NCBI GenBank assembly: GCA_007128495.1
Contig: SKXH01000004.1
Coordinates: 1 to 7,860 of the forward strand
DNA: 7,860 bases
Reading direction: 5' to 3'
From: Bacteroidota bacterium
GTDB taxonomy: Bacteria > Bacteroidota > Ignavibacteria > T3Sed10-11
The number at the start of each line of letters is the position of its first letter. Positions within the stretch are counted from its first letter, which is position 1. Below are positions 1 through 6,957 of the stretch, piece by piece. The notes below the pieces were generated by a model. That model was not told the DNA's origin. It did no database searches and was given only the letters and a program-made list of their open reading frames with translations. The position numbers were made by a program, and so were the translations under genes.

Positions 1-79
1 CGCTTGCAACCCCGCCTCCCACAAGCAAAAGAAGCAATATATAAAAAATCCGCTTTATAGTTATCCTGGTTGGATTCAC
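1..79 (-). CDS. N-terminus of a divergent exported or membrane protein (partial)
   Basis: Read leftward from a GTG at 79-77, the frame stays open for 26 codons to the window edge. The peptide begins MNPTRITIKRIF and continues into a hydrophobic stretch (about residues 11-20, five consecutive Leu) followed by GGGVAS. This is a typical signal peptide or signal anchor, with Arg5, Lys9 and Arg10 before the hydrophobic core. The start is supported by TAAGG on the minus strand (92-88), eight bases upstream of the GTG, a motif also present upstream of the substrate-binding-protein gene at 5353. No ATG is available in this frame; the ATA at codon 8 is a much less likely start. The product points to the envelope, but its function cannot be told from 26 residues. 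It is divergently arranged to the operon and may share regulation with it. Confidence 0.55.
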   Translation of the reverse strand, partial: MNPTRITIKRIFYILLLLLVGGGVAS

Positions 80-87
80 TTTTAATA

Positions 88-92
88 CCTTA
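88..92 (-). promoter_or_regulatory. Shine-Dalgarno for the divergent gene
   Basis: The minus strand reads TAAGG, ending eight bases before the GTG at 79-77. It is the main support for choosing this GTG as the start of the leftward gene. Confidence 0.5.
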
Positions 93-96
93 CTTA

Positions 97-114
97 TCGA
101 AAAATATTTTGCGA
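97..114. repeat. Imperfect 18-bp palindrome in the divergent region
   Basis: The sequence has TCG at the left end, CGA at the right end and an A/T core (AAAATATTTT). Compared with its reverse complement, only one symmetric pair of positions disagrees (the fourth base from each end). It lies 18 bases upstream of the divergent gene's start codon, overlapping that gene's probable leader, so it could be an operator. AT-rich DNA produces such symmetry by chance fairly often. Confidence 0.3.
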
Positions 115-136
115 TTTTTGTTAGCTATATGTTCTT

Positions 137-148
137 ATTAATATTAAT
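137..148. repeat. Perfect 12-bp AT palindrome (ATTAATATTAAT)
   Basis: ATTAATATTAAT equals its own reverse complement. It overlaps the minus-strand TATAAT at 152-147 by two bases and would therefore sit at the start point of a leftward transcript. It could be a regulator-binding site, but the all-A/T composition makes chance plausible. Confidence 0.3.
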
Positions 149-152
149 TATA
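147..152 (-). promoter_or_regulatory. Possible -10 box for the divergent gene
   Basis: The minus strand reads a perfect TATAAT here, which would start a transcript near 140 with a leader of about 60 bases before the GTG at 79. No good -35 hexamer lies at 16-18 bases spacing: the nearest TTGAAT is only 11 bases away and a TTGATA is 23 bases away. In such AT-rich DNA a lone TATAAT is weak evidence. Confidence 0.25.
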
Positions 153-339
153 CAAAATAAAATATTCAACATCCATATCAAAGGGGGAAAGCGGGAAAAA
201 TTAAAGATAAATAAATATCTCACCTTCCCTCTAATAAGACACTAATCCGCGGCTCAAGCAGCTTTTCCGGAGTAGTCTCAAAAATAGAAAATTCAAGAAT
301 TTTAGAGGTTGACGCAGCGCACATAATTCCCGAAAACAA

Positions 340-368
340 TTGACATTTCAATGCAATATCAGTAATAT
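340..368 (+). promoter_or_regulatory. Sigma-70-type promoter for the operon
   Basis: TTGACA at 340-345 matches the -35 consensus perfectly. A 17-base spacer leads to TAATAT at 363-368, which matches four of six -10 positions. A transcript starting near 375 would have a leader of about 50 bases before the ATG at 428. It is the best promoter candidate seen on the plus strand upstream of the operon, and no comparable candidate stands in the short gaps between the later genes. Confidence 0.5.
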
Positions 369-412
369 TAAGGTTGTCATTAGGTTTAAACGAAAAACTG
401 AAACTTTTTATG

Positions 413-420
413 AAGGGGGG
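413..420 (+). promoter_or_regulatory. Ribosome-binding site with a G6 tract, first operon gene
   Basis: AAGGGGGG ends seven bases before the ATG at 428 and fixes that start. The run of six G is unusual. Slippage in it would change the distance or strength of the Shine-Dalgarno pairing but not the reading frame. Confidence 0.6.
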
Positions 421-427
421 AAGATAG

Positions 428-1534
428 ATGTATTCTCCAGAGTCAGACGAGCTAAAGCGCAAAATAGGGGTCATCGCTACAATTGTGGTGGTTATTGCCC
501 TTATTGTTTTCCCGCTGTATATGTTGGTTATAAAAGATTCCGGCAGTCCGCCACCCGCACCGCGGGTAGACCGGGATTTTCCGCCTATCGAAACCGACAC
601 AGTAGAACCGGAAGAACGCGATACATTTGATCCTCCTATCACCGGAGAAAGAGAAATTCCCCGGGAGAGAGAAACAATACGCGAACCGGATGTTTCTCCC
701 GATATTACCGCCGAAGAACGGGTTGAACCCGAGCGGCGTGAACGCGAGGAACCACCGCGGCGCCCTGCTCCCGCACCTTCGATTGCAGGTGATGAGTCCA
801 TAGAATTTCCCGATACGCCGGAAAACAATAACTTATCACGGTCGTATGTTATCAGAAATACCGGTAATCGTACCCTTCAAATACGGGGTATAGCGCTCTC
901 CGGTGACAATCGGGATAATTTTTCAATTCTAACAGATGAATCGATTACCATAGAGCCGGATAATTCCCGGGCGATTGAAATTGAATTTACCCCGGACTCC
1001 CCGGGCGATAAACAGGCAGAGCTTACAATAGAGAGCAATGATCCGCAGAAAAACCGGTTTACAATCGCAATGAGCGGAAGAGGAATCACCGACGAGTCGA
1101 TAGATACCATCGTCAGAAATTTGTATGAAGAAGGACGAAGATATTTCGAGTCAAGAGAGTTTGAGAATGCCGAAGAATTGTATTCGAACGTTCTATCACT
1201 TGATCCGTATTACGGTCCTGCTTATTTAATGCGTGGCAGAAGTAAGTATGAGCAGGGCGAATACCTCGCTGCTATTTCAGACTTTGATAACGTGTTGAAA
1301 CACCGTCTCTCCATACCGAGCGATGATCGTCAGCGCGTCGAGTGTATTACATTATACTACGCTGCGCTGTCGGTGACTGAACAGGTGCTCAGAACGGAGA
1401 GTGAGGATGAACGCAACCGGCTGTTACGCCCGGCTATGGGGCGATGGGAAGACTTTAAAGGGCTTTGCACTATGGATGCAACGCTTGTTGAGAATGCGAA
1501 TTATTGGATGAATCGTCTTAATGAGATTCGATAA
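428..1534 (+). CDS. Inner-membrane-anchored periplasmic protein with ASH-like domain and TPRs
   Basis: 368 residues, function unknown. K10-R11-K12 precede one transmembrane helix (about 13-35), predicting a cytoplasmic N-terminus and periplasmic body. Residues about 38-120 form a low-complexity linker rich in Pro, Glu, Asp and Arg, long enough to cross part of the periplasm, as TonB and TolA linkers do. Residues about 122-219 resemble an ASH/choice-of-anchor-D Ig-like domain: an NTG turn at 144-146, then F-T-P (187-189), LTIESNDP (199-206) and MSGRG (215-219). Two TPR-type units follow (about 229-262 and 263-296), then a helical tail with Cys306 and Cys347, which could form a disulfide if exposed to the periplasm. 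It is the first gene of the operon, 35 bases before the ATG of the next gene. A scaffolding role is inferred from the domains; no catalytic motif is visible. Confidence 0.85.
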   Translation: MYSPESDELKRKIGVIATIVVVIALIVFPLYMLVIKDSGSPPPAPRVDRDFPPIETDTVEPEERDTFDPPITGEREIPRERETIREPDVSPDITAEERVEPERREREEPPRRPAPAPSIAGDESIEFPDTPENNNLSRSYVIRNTGNRTLQIRGIALSGDNRDNFSILTDESITIEPDNSRAIEIEFTPDSPGDKQAELTIESNDPQKNRFTIAMSGRGITDESIDTIVRNLYEEGRRYFESREFENAEELYSNVLSLDPYYGPAYLMRGRSKYEQGEYLAAISDFDNVLKHRLSIPSDDRQRVECITLYYAALSVTEQVLRTESEDERNRLLRPAMGRWEDFKGLCTMDATLVENANYWMNRLNEIR

Positions 1535-1556
1535 TTGTGTTAATTATTAACTATGT

Positions 1557-1561
1557 GAGGA
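1557..1561 (+). promoter_or_regulatory. Shine-Dalgarno that decides the lipoprotein start
   Basis: GAGGA ends eight bases before the ATG at 1570. An in-frame GTG at 1537 would add 11 residues (MLIINYVRKVR) but starts three bases after the previous stop codon and lacks a comparable ribosome-binding site, so the ATG is preferred. Confidence 0.6.
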
Positions 1562-1569
1562 AAGTACGT

Positions 1570-1995
1570 ATGAGGGGGTCAGTAACATCTTTCATCCTTA
1601 TAGTATTGCTGCCGCTTTTTATCGGATTGGTGTCTTGTTCTTCAGGGAGCGGCCAACGCAGCGGGAGCGAAGTTATATTGAACGGTACATTAATTTATCC
1701 CGACACAACAATCGTCGATGATCGTATCGTGAGCGTGAAACTTAATCCCGGTCCTGATACGCTTCAGGTTGGAGGCGGGCAATTCAGATTAACCGCTCCA
1801 TACCGTGGTGAGTATCAGGTTATAATGAAATATCCCGAACGGTCGGCGTTTCCGCCATTGATCGTTTCATTGGAAAGTGGAACCAACCGGCTGAGTTTCA
1901 TGATTCCCCGGGAAGAACAAATAGAATCAATACCCGCAGACCGGGAAGAACAACGTGCGGGTGAAGATACACGTATTATTATCATCAGACCATAA
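1570..1995 (+). CDS. Small beta-rich lipoprotein
   Basis: 141 residues from the preferred ATG. The N-terminus has Arg2, a hydrophobic core (about 8-20) and a lipobox L20-V21-S22-C23, so Cys23 should be lipidated after signal peptidase II cleavage. Residues 24-25 are Ser-Ser with no Asp at +2, which under the E. coli rule favours the outer membrane. The mature part is short alternating strands: VILNGTL, a GGGQFRL turn, and a GEYQVIMKYPE segment. This pattern resembles carboxypeptidase-regulatory/transthyretin-like beta-sandwiches, but I cannot assign it firmly. The last 30 or so residues are highly charged (EEQ, DREEQR, GED) and end in IIIIRP. No enzyme motif is seen. It lies between the membrane-anchored TPR protein and the propeller protein, so it may be a small lipid-anchored partner of either. 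Confidence 0.8.
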   Translation: MRGSVTSFILIVLLPLFIGLVSCSSGSGQRSGSEVILNGTLIYPDTTIVDDRIVSVKLNPGPDTLQVGGGQFRLTAPYRGEYQVIMKYPERSAFPPLIVSLESGTNRLSFMIPREEQIESIPADREEQRAGEDTRIIIIRP

Positions 1996-2005
1996 CGGAT
2001 AAACT

Positions 2006-3862
2006 GTGGTAGTTGTGCACGTAGGGAATACTAAGCTTGGATTATGTATTGTACTCTGTGCGATGTTCCTTGTTTCATCGAGCGCTGCACAGGAACAATT
2101 ACACGATATCCGGCAAGTCGCGTCGGCTCATGAGTTTGATTTGCGGGGTGAGTTGGTGAACATCGCGATAGCTCCGGCTAATCCGGACATACTATCGTTT
2201 GAGTCGGTAGAGGGCGGGAACCTGCACCGCTTGTGGTGGCTGGATATCACCACAAAACAACTCGAACAAATCACCCCCCGCATACACAATGACGACGCTG
2301 TATATCGGGGAGCAGAATCCGACCGGGATATTAATTGGTGTCCGGTCAAGATTAACGGAAAAGTTTGGTTTTTATTTGTCAGCAGTGGATTGGATGGTCA
2401 GGAAAATATTTATCTCGGTAATACCGAAGATAAACAGTATTTACAGATGACAAGCAGCAGTTTTGTCGACCACCATCCACGTTGGTCGCCGGATGGGAAA
2501 CAATTTGTGTATGTATCTTCACGCAGAGGAAACGCTGATATTTATTTAGTGAGGGATGTTGAAGATATTATAAAACAATTCGAACATGCAGTCGAGCAGG
2601 ATACGACGGACAGGGAGATTATAATTGACGGCAGACGATCGGGTGAGCAGGATATCCGGTTAACAGACAATCCGCGTATGGATTCATTCCCGGATTGGTC
2701 GCCCGACGGTCGTTATCTTGTGTATCAGGGCTTGAATAGGACGGAGGATTTGCTTCATATCGATCTATTTTTACTGGATATGCACAATCCTTCGGCAGAG
2801 CCGATCAACTTAACGCAAGACCCCCGGTATGATGCGATTCAACCGAAATGGTCGTACGATCAAAACAATATTGCATTCTACGTGTCGCCTGCGGGATCGG
2901 GCAATGATGCGCCGTCGACCGTCCGGCTTTCTTATATTGAACTAAGCGGCGATACGGCAACCGGTGATATAAATTCTATCGTTACGAAGGGAACAATAGA
3001 TGCCAACATCCGTCGTAATAATAATACCGGTCCGTTATGGGGACCCGGCTCGCGCAGTTTGCTCTATGTGAAAGGAGATGGTAATAATACCCCCATATTA
3101 ATGTATAATATAATTGACGACTCAACGGATGAGTCGCAGATTATTCGCGAGAGCCGTTTTGATATAATTCACCGGGAGATTGCAGGTCAGTTTTCACCCG
3201 AAGGAGCGGTGGTTGCGTACCTGACCTACGAAGATCAGGACTACCGTATTTACACAGCGCGACCCGGTGGCGGCATTTTATCACGTAAATTAAACGACGT
3301 GTATTTAGAACCCCTTGAGCCGATCCGGCGGTTTGAGCGTCAGCAGAGCAGAGGGGGACTCGGAGGACACGCAATGACGCTTTTAAATCAAGCGAGTCCA
3401 TCAAATACACGGTTCGATTTTATTAATAGGTTTTTTATACAAAAAACGATACTTCCGTATATTGAAAATGAACGGCCGTACGAGTTTGCTATTCGCGCAA
3501 GTTATGGCTCATTACGACCAAGTTATCCGGCAGCCGCGGGCGAGCGGCGGTCATTTTCATATTCCATAATAGATGTAGGAAGTGTATGGTCATTTCCGGT
3601 GGACCGGCTGGTTGATCGAACCTCAATTTTTGCATTTACCGGAATCGGAATGGTTGTTTCACACGATTATATTTCGAGGCCGTCTTTTTTATGGCGATTT
3701 AATCTGCCTTTCGGGGTCGGTTTACAATATTCGATAATACCGTCGGTTCATATTACGGGGCAGGTAACGTTTCGTAATGTCTACTATCATAATGATGAAG
3801 CGAATCGATATTCCAATATTTTTACACGTCGATTGAGTTTCGGTGTATTGTATAGTATTTAA
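2006..3862 (+). CDS. Exported TolB-like/PD40 beta-propeller with C-terminal outer-membrane-like strands
   Basis: 618 residues with a signal peptide (Lys10, hydrophobic 11-23, likely cleavage after S-A-A at 26-28). Residues about 45-425 carry PD40/WD40-like blades as in TolB: W160-S-P-D-G, W231-S-P-D-G, W282-S-Y-D, W345-G-P-G and F396-S-P-E-G, several followed by an aromatic strand and then an I-Y or L-F strand. The separate N-terminal domain of true TolB is not evident. After a linker (about 430-490), residues 491-618 show about six amphipathic beta-strands ending in RRLSFGVLYSI. Hydrophobic residues sit at -1, -3 (Tyr), -5, -7 and -9 from the end, as in an outer-membrane beta-signal, although the last residue is Ile rather than Phe or Trp. 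The GTG at 2006 lies 10 bases after the previous stop; GTG at 2015 is an alternative. The ribosome-binding site is weak, suggesting coupling. Function is unknown; a binding or scaffold role at the outer membrane is inferred. Confidence 0.8.
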   Translation: MVVVHVGNTKLGLCIVLCAMFLVSSSAAQEQLHDIRQVASAHEFDLRGELVNIAIAPANPDILSFESVEGGNLHRLWWLDITTKQLEQITPRIHNDDAVYRGAESDRDINWCPVKINGKVWFLFVSSGLDGQENIYLGNTEDKQYLQMTSSSFVDHHPRWSPDGKQFVYVSSRRGNADIYLVRDVEDIIKQFEHAVEQDTTDREIIIDGRRSGEQDIRLTDNPRMDSFPDWSPDGRYLVYQGLNRTEDLLHIDLFLLDMHNPSAEPINLTQDPRYDAIQPKWSYDQNNIAFYVSPAGSGNDAPSTVRLSYIELSGDTATGDINSIVTKGTIDANIRRNNNTGPLWGPGSRSLLYVKGDGNNTPILMYNIIDDSTDESQIIRESRFDIIHREIAGQFSPEGAVVAYLTYEDQDYRIYTARPGGGILSRKLNDVYLEPLEPIRRFERQQSRGGLGGHAMTLLNQASPSNTRFDFINRFFIQKTILPYIENERPYEFAIRASYGSLRPSYPAAAGERRSFSYSIIDVGSVWSFPVDRLVDRTSIFAFTGIGMVVSHDYISRPSFLWRFNLPFGVGLQYSIIPSVHITGQVTFRNVYYHNDEANRYSNIFTRRLSFGVLYSI

Positions 3863-3879
3863 AGGTTTCAACAAAATTA

Positions 3880-5319
3880 ATGAATAACTTTCGTATACAT
3901 ATCGTAATAGTTCTCCTTTTTATAATAGTGGAGACCGGTTTCTCGCTTCAGCGGGCTGATCGTCGAACAGGTTATGTACCGCATTCCGACCGCATAGGAC
4001 AACTTGAGGATAAATTGAAAACTGCACGCGGCGCGAACCGGAATGATGTACTGCTTGCTCTTGCCGGAGAACATTATAAGCAGGCGCAATTGTATACCTT
4101 GCTGTGGCTTACGACCGCTTCTATCGGAGAACTGTATTACGCTATAATGGACGAAAACGATGTCGATGCCGGTATCGCATCAGATCTGTACCGGGGAATC
4201 GGCTATTTTGAGCTCGGCAAGTATGCCGAAGCCGAAAAAATGTTAAATTCTTTTTTATTGTTGGCAGACAATCTCCCGCAGCAACTCAGAAACGAAGGGA
4301 AGGCATGGCTGGGAGCCGTTCACTATGTGCGGGGAAACGAACAAAATGCTATTGAAAATTGGAATTCAATACCCGCATCGGTTCGAAACGCGTGCTCGAC
4401 GGTTGCATATGTACAGGCGCGTGTCGGTTATAATCTCGATGGATTGCGGGATAATTGTCCGGCAGATCAGATAGCCGGCGAGAAACAAACAATACCGCAG
4501 ATGGAAATGCTTGTATCGACCGGACAGTTCGAACTGCTGCCTGAGTTGATAAATAAAAAAACTTTTGATGCTGCTTATGTTGAGCAAAAAGGAAGTGAAG
4601 GAGAACTCCGATATTTTAATCCGTCGGAAATTGTGACATTGTCACATGCACACTATGCGTTAGCTGCATACTATGCGCGTGATGCATCGTCTGCACAAAA
4701 AAAACGATTCTATGACGGTGCTTTCTATTTTTATACCGGACGGTACGACAAAGCTATCGATGTGCTTGAAGGGTCGGATGATCTTACAAATGCACTTTAT
4801 CTTGCCGCCGCGTATTATAATTCCGGAAGGCAAACAATTGCTCAAGAAGTATTCGATTATATCGAAGCTGCGGGTGATAATGAGACGGTACGCCGGTTAC
4901 ACGTAATGTATGCGTTGCTTGATATTAAAGGGAGGAATAAAAATGTGATGGAAGCGTTCGATATCGAAATAAACAGCCAACAATCGAGACAAAGGCGTAA
5001 TGTGCCGCACGACACATACAAAAAGCTCGGGCTTGTTTATTTCTATAATGAAGAGTATGACAAAGCGCTCGACGTGCTCGGCGCAGCATTCAGAACAGAA
5101 CGAAGAGATGACCTCCGGGTCAACAGTCCGGAATTTATGATTCTCTACGGCTCGTCTATTGTTATGGCGAAAAATTTTATCTCTTTGTCGGATGCAATCG
5201 ATATGTTTTCCACTGTAATGCGTGCATATCCGCACGCAGAAGCGTTGGTCGAGGTGACATCGCTTATCGATGTCGTTACCAATATCGGCAGAGAAGGAAG
5301 AATTATTTACAGAAGATAG
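3880..5319 (+). CDS. Secreted TPR-repeat protein
   Basis: 479 residues. Arg5 precedes a hydrophobic stretch (6-17), and a signal peptide probably ends near residues 20-24, but the cleavage site is poor (no clear A-x-A), so an uncleaved anchor is possible. The rest is helical with TPR-type units at about 100-130 (YRGIGYFELGKYAEAEKML), 137-165, 272-298 (YDGAFYFYTGRYDKAIDVLE), 301-331, 379-406 (LGLVYFYNEEYDKALDVL) and perhaps 418-451. Cys172 and Cys193 are the only cysteines and could pair. There is no enzymatic motif. It starts 17 bases after the propeller gene with only a weak AAAGG 14 bases upstream, which fits translation coupled to its neighbour. A run of eight A lies at 4697-4704. The likely role is protein-protein contact in the periplasm, possibly with the propeller or the downstream binding protein; the partner is not shown by the sequence. 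Confidence 0.82.
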   Translation: MNNFRIHIVIVLLFIIVETGFSLQRADRRTGYVPHSDRIGQLEDKLKTARGANRNDVLLALAGEHYKQAQLYTLLWLTTASIGELYYAIMDENDVDAGIASDLYRGIGYFELGKYAEAEKMLNSFLLLADNLPQQLRNEGKAWLGAVHYVRGNEQNAIENWNSIPASVRNACSTVAYVQARVGYNLDGLRDNCPADQIAGEKQTIPQMEMLVSTGQFELLPELINKKTFDAAYVEQKGSEGELRYFNPSEIVTLSHAHYALAAYYARDASSAQKKRFYDGAFYFYTGRYDKAIDVLEGSDDLTNALYLAAAYYNSGRQTIAQEVFDYIEAAGDNETVRRLHVMYALLDIKGRNKNVMEAFDIEINSQQSRQRRNVPHDTYKKLGLVYFYNEEYDKALDVLGAAFRTERRDDLRVNSPEFMILYGSSIVMAKNFISLSDAIDMFSTVMRAYPHAEALVEVTSLIDVVTNIGREGRIIYRR

Positions 5320-5328
5320 TATCATTTA

Positions 5329-5342
5329 CCTTTAGTAAGGGG
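5329..5342 (+). promoter_or_regulatory. Ribosome-binding site of the binding-protein gene, within a small hairpin
   Basis: TAAGGGG at 5336-5342 ends 10 bases before the ATG at 5353. CCTT (5329-5332) can pair with AAGG (5337-5340) across a TAGT loop, partly covering this site. A four-base-pair stem is weak and may have no effect. Confidence 0.35.
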
Positions 5343-5352
5343 TGTTATAGTT

Positions 5353-6957
5353 ATGAGAATAAATCATATTATTAAAATATTTTTTCTAAGCGTGCTCGTC
5401 TCGGGGTTTGCATACGGACAAGCACAACAGGGGGGGATATTGACGTATGTTGAATCTGAATTTCCCCGTTCATACGATCCTATTACCGCGATGGACGATA
5501 TTGTAAACATACGGATGACGACAATGATGTACGAGGGATTGTTCGGTTACGACATCGATCGTGAAGTACGAAGCCGGTTAGCAGACTCGTATACTGTCGG
5601 CAGAAATAATCAGGAAATTACAGTCCGGATGAAGCGGGGTAAAAAATGGGCGGATGGCAGGGAGATCACCGCGCGTGATGTTGCCAAAACGCTCGAAGCA
5701 ATTTGGGCGTCGGATAACGTGCAGGAACAACGCATCATTGGCGATATTGAGGAAGTACATGTTCAAGATAATTATACGCTGAGATTTTTATTCCAGAATC
5801 CGTTACCCGAAGACGTGATGCTCCGCAAGCTTACATTCAAATTGATACCATCCCATAAAATTAATAACTTGCCGCTGACGCGTCAGAGTGGGCTGGCGCG
5901 TAGCCCCGTCGGTTCGGGATTTTATCAAATGGTGCGCCGGGGGCCGACCGACATAACTATGCGTGCAAATCCATACTTCCGGCAGCGTGACGGCGGTAAT
6001 ATGGGCCCATACATAGATGAAGTTCGCATGTATGTTCAGACGGACGTCGGAACACAGATTGAATTTTTGCTGAATCAGCAGGTTGATGTGATGGTTGAAA
6101 TACCACCGCCGGCAATTGCACGGCTGCGTGCAGCAGGATTCCAGATTAAACCGTATGAGAGTCTTTCGTATCACTTCATTGCTATTAATTTTACACATCC
6201 GATTCTACAGGAACGGGAGATCAGACAGGCGATGACTTACGGTTTTAACCGTGAGAACGCGCTCGATCGTATATATCAAAATCAGGGTACGCTGATATCC
6301 GGGCCGTTTCCGCCGGCAAGCGCATTCTATGTGCGGGACCGGGACGCCGGGCCTTTCCCGTACGATCCCTCGGAGGCAATCCGGCTGCTGTCACAAGCGG
6401 GATTTAACGAGCGTGCGTCTGACGGAACACGTATAAATAACAACGGCGAACGGCTGTCATTTACGCTCGTGGTGCCGCGTCATGAGGGTGACGATTATAC
6501 GCCGCGCGTAACAGCGCAGTTTATATCGGATATGAATCGTATCGGGATTTCGGTTGATTTGCAGGAGCTTGAGTTTGAGCGGTGGATCCAACGGGTAAAA
6601 TATGAGCAAAACTTCGACCTGGCATTCGCTCAGGTAGTATTTGATGAAGCGGGTAACGTTGCTCCGATGTTCCTGTCGACCAATAACGAACCGGGTGCCG
6701 AGAACTTTATCTCGTATAATAATCCCGATGCAGATGCGCTGATCAAAAGGTTTCAGGAAACTGCGAGTCCAAGCGAACGGATCAACATCAATCGCAGTTT
6801 GCACCGATTGCTGCGGGATGATTGCCCGTTCATTTTCCTGTGGTCGTTGAACAAAAATGCTGCGGCGCATCAAAAGGTCCGCAACTTTATGACGCGTGTT
6901 ACGCCGTTCAGCTTCTTTGATTATGTGAATGAATGGTATATCAGAGAAGACTGGTAA
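5353..6957 (+). CDS. Peptide-type ABC transporter substrate-binding protein (SBP family 5, DppA/OppA-like)
   Basis: 534 residues, a normal length for family 5 solute-binding proteins. The signal peptide (Arg2, Lys8, hydrophobic 9-19) has a type I site after A20-Y21-G22. There is no lipobox cysteine, so the protein should be free in the periplasm. Family signatures run in order: YDPI (41-44), YEGLFGYD (60-67), ADSYTV then W99-A-D-G and TARDV (106-110), SPVGSGFY (184-191, where P-x-G-T-G-P-Y is usual), FIAINF (275-280), REIRQAMTYGFNRE (288-301), SGPFPP (316-321), YDPSEAIRLLSQAGF (337-351), NPDAD (457-461) and PFIFLW (492-497). It captures a ligand and hands it to the membrane permeases encoded next. 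The family binds di- and oligopeptides but also nickel, sugars and other solutes, so the substrate is not settled. It has its own good Shine-Dalgarno 33 bases after the TPR gene and abuts the permease gene with no gap. Confidence 0.93.
   Translation: MRINHIIKIFFLSVLVSGFAYGQAQQGGILTYVESEFPRSYDPITAMDDIVNIRMTTMMYEGLFGYDIDREVRSRLADSYTVGRNNQEITVRMKRGKKWADGREITARDVAKTLEAIWASDNVQEQRIIGDIEEVHVQDNYTLRFLFQNPLPEDVMLRKLTFKLIPSHKINNLPLTRQSGLARSPVGSGFYQMVRRGPTDITMRANPYFRQRDGGNMGPYIDEVRMYVQTDVGTQIEFLLNQQVDVMVEIPPPAIARLRAAGFQIKPYESLSYHFIAINFTHPILQEREIRQAMTYGFNRENALDRIYQNQGTLISGPFPPASAFYVRDRDAGPFPYDPSEAIRLLSQAGFNERASDGTRINNNGERLSFTLVVPRHEGDDYTPRVTAQFISDMNRIGISVDLQELEFERWIQRVKYEQNFDLAFAQVVFDEAGNVAPMFLSTNNEPGAENFISYNNPDADALIKRFQETASPSERININRSLHRLLRDDCPFIFLWSLNKNAAAHQKVRNFMTRVTPFSFFDYVNEWYIREDW
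5430..5436 (+). repeat. G7 homopolymer at the start of the binding-protein gene
   Basis: Seven consecutive G span codons 26-28 (Gln-Gly-Gly), just after the predicted signal-peptide cleavage site. Loss or gain of one G would frameshift the gene almost at its start. The tract is short for a phase-variable locus. Confidence 0.5.

Larger units (their letters stand above)
80..427. other. Divergent intergenic region, AT-rich in its left half
   Basis: These 348 bases separate the leftward gene from the rightward operon. The left half (about 95-220) is strongly AT-rich and contains two palindromes (97-114, imperfect; 137-148, perfect) plus a TATAAT on the minus strand. The right half (about 220-427) has more balanced composition and contains the best rightward promoter (340-368). 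I see no tRNA, no recognisable riboswitch and no convincing small gene. A minus-strand frame is open from 427 back to a stop at 220, but it runs on antisense through the first operon gene and has no supporting ribosome-binding site. Confidence 0.7.

Noticed and set aside
309..314. TTGACG as an alternative -35 box
   Set aside because: No acceptable -10 hexamer is found 16-18 bases downstream, unlike the TTGACA at 340.
410..427. Micro-ORF ATG-AAG-GGG-GGA-AGA-TAG ending right before the ATG at 428
   Set aside because: It overlaps the Shine-Dalgarno of the real gene and has none of its own, so it is most likely a by-product of the purine-rich ribosome-binding site.
340..630. Plus-strand open frame of 96 codons overlapping the start of the first operon gene
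   Set aside because: Its start lies inside the promoter, it has no ribosome-binding site, and it overlaps a well-supported gene in another frame.
220..828. Long open frame on the minus strand (202 codons)
   Set aside because: It is antisense to the first operon gene; its N-terminal two thirds is Ser/Gly/Arg low complexity mirroring the Pro/Glu/Arg linker, and no ribosome-binding site supports a start.
1537..1569. Upstream GTG start adding 11 residues to the lipoprotein
   Set aside because: The ATG at 1570 has a well-spaced GAGGA and gives a normal-length lipoprotein signal peptide; the GTG starts three bases after the previous stop codon with no good ribosome-binding site.
4697..4704. Run of eight A inside the TPR protein gene, with another frame open across it
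   Set aside because: The alternate frame (4673-4906) gives no recognisable product, and the main frame continues with good TPR repeats on both sides, so programmed slippage is not supported.
4897..5325. Minus-strand open frame of 142 codons
   Set aside because: It is antisense to the TPR protein gene, has a Cys/His/Arg-rich composition typical of shadow frames, and no start signal.
6457..6873. Minus-strand open frame of 138 codons
   Set aside because: It is antisense to the binding-protein gene, with no ribosome-binding site or recognisable domain.
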